NCBI GenBank assembly: GCA_002441055.1
Contig: DJWR01000074.1
Location: 1-6,426 of the forward strand
Origin: Caulobacteraceae bacterium UBA6225
GTDB lineage: Bacteria; Pseudomonadota; Alphaproteobacteria; Caulobacterales; Caulobacteraceae
Reading direction: 5' to 3'
Length of the DNA stretch: 6,426 nucleotides
The notes under the pieces were generated by a model that worked only from the letters and a program-made list of their open reading frames with translations, searched no databases and was not told the DNA's origin. This document shows, one piece after another, positions 6,125 to 6,426 of the stretch (position 1 is the first letter of the stretch; each line of letters starts with the position of its first letter). The translations under genes and the position numbers were made by a program.

Positions 6125-6426
6125 TTAAAACTCTTCCCATCCCTCGCTGTCGGCGATGGGCTCCGGACGGCGCGCGGCCCCACCCTCGCGGGCGGTGGTC
6201 TTCATCTGCGGCACATGGCGATTGGCGAAGCTTTCGCCGCGGCTGGCGCGGGCGGGGGCGGACGCCGGGGCGCTGCGGGGCGCCGGCATGGCCGCTGTGT
6301 CCGCGCCGCTGCCGATGTTGAAGCGCCCGACGCTCTGGGACAGGCTTTCGGCCTCGCTGGCGAGCGAGTGGCTGGCGGCGGTGGTTTCTTCGACCATGGC
6401 GGCGTTCTGCTGGGTGACGCGGTCCA
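6125..6426 (-). CDS. Methyl-accepting chemotaxis protein, C-terminal end (cut by window edge)
   Basis: The last 99 residues of a chemoreceptor are visible, and the frame is open to the window edge, so the sensor, membrane and HAMP parts lie outside. It begins DRVTQQNAAMVEETTAAS, the hallmark of the C-terminal methylation helix of MCPs. The sequence AA-MV-EE-TT-AA fits the methylation consensus of two small residues, two spacers and a Glu/Gln pair. The helix ends near GRFNIG (residue 38). A flexible Ala/Pro/Arg-rich tail of about 55 residues follows and ends in GWEEF, an xWxxF pentapeptide like the NWETF of Tar and Tsr that binds CheR and CheB. By synteny this is the counterpart of Caulobacter mcpA, whose C-terminus is known to be required for cell-cycle-dependent ClpX-linked proteolysis. 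Whether this tail also carries a degradation signal is not known. Confidence 0.95.
   Translation of the reverse strand, partial: DRVTQQNAAMVEETTAASHSLASEAESLSQSVGRFNIGSGADTAAMPAPRSAPASAPARASRGESFANRHVPQMKTTAREGGAARRPEPIADSEGWEEF
6128..6142 (-). other. CheR/CheB-binding pentapeptide codons (GWEEF) at the receptor C-terminus
   Basis: The final five codons before TAA encode Gly-Trp-Glu-Glu-Phe. The Trp and Phe spacing matches the NWETF pentapeptide of enteric high-abundance receptors, where both aromatic residues are needed for CheR binding. It sits at the end of a long disordered tail, which is the expected tether arrangement. Confidence 0.85.
6386..6391 (-). other. Likely receptor methylation site (Glu-Glu pair)
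   Basis: The two GAA codons encode the Glu-Glu pair inside AAMVEETTAA of the C-terminal methylation helix. By the family consensus, one of these glutamates (normally the second) is methylated by CheR and demethylated by CheB. Both are already Glu, so CheD deamidation is not needed at this site. Confidence 0.65.

Noticed and set aside
6110..6128. A possible CtrA box (TTAA-spacer-TTAA) at the end of the receptor gene
   Set aside because: The two TTAA halves are 11 bases apart, whereas the Caulobacter CtrA full site needs 7. One half also overlaps the receptor stop codon.
6110..6128. A hairpin as a terminator after the receptor gene
   Set aside because: The stem has only five mostly A-T pairs with a nine-base loop and no following U run.

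Overview
The window is a compact block of chemotaxis genes, all read from the minus strand. It comes from a GC-rich bacterium, most likely an alphaproteobacterium of the Caulobacter / Phenylobacterium / Brevundimonas group. From memory, the order receptor, STAS protein, CheY, CheA, CheW, CheR, CheB, second CheY, CheD matches the major che cluster of Caulobacter crescentus (mcpA-cheX-cheYI-cheA-cheW-cheR-cheB-cheYII-cheD). GC-rich third positions and long antisense shadow frames fit the same picture. The genus is an inference and was not tested by any search.

In transcription order (high to low coordinates): 6426-6125 is the last 99 codons of a methyl-accepting chemotaxis protein ending in a CheR/CheB tethering pentapeptide of the xWxxF type. 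6079-5780 is a small STAS-domain protein. 5783-5418 is a single-domain CheY. 5368-2960 is the histidine kinase CheA with P1, a P2-like domain, P3, P4 and P5. 2957-2490 is the CheW adaptor. 2493-1603 is the methyltransferase CheR. 1606-569 is the methylesterase CheB. 569-180 is a second single-domain CheY. 183-1 is the first 61 codons of the deamidase CheD, cut by the window edge.

The genes are packed end to end. Five of the eight junctions overlap by 1 or 4 bases, one has a 2-base gap, and the only larger spacers are 45 bases (receptor to STAS) and 49 bases (CheY to CheA). This implies one transcript with translational coupling. No terminator, promoter, RNA gene, mobile element or CRISPR is visible, and no stretch over 50 bases lacks a gene.

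Together the products form a complete excitation and adaptation circuit. The receptor, CheW and CheA form the signalling array. CheA phosphorylates the two CheY proteins and CheB. CheR and CheB add and remove receptor methyl groups, and CheD deamidates receptor glutamines. The STAS protein is the part with no firm role. I see no wholly novel system. The points most worth a second look are a short motif repeated three times in the disordered parts of CheA, the STAS protein that lacks the usual phosphorylatable serine, and the receptor's pentapeptide tether.
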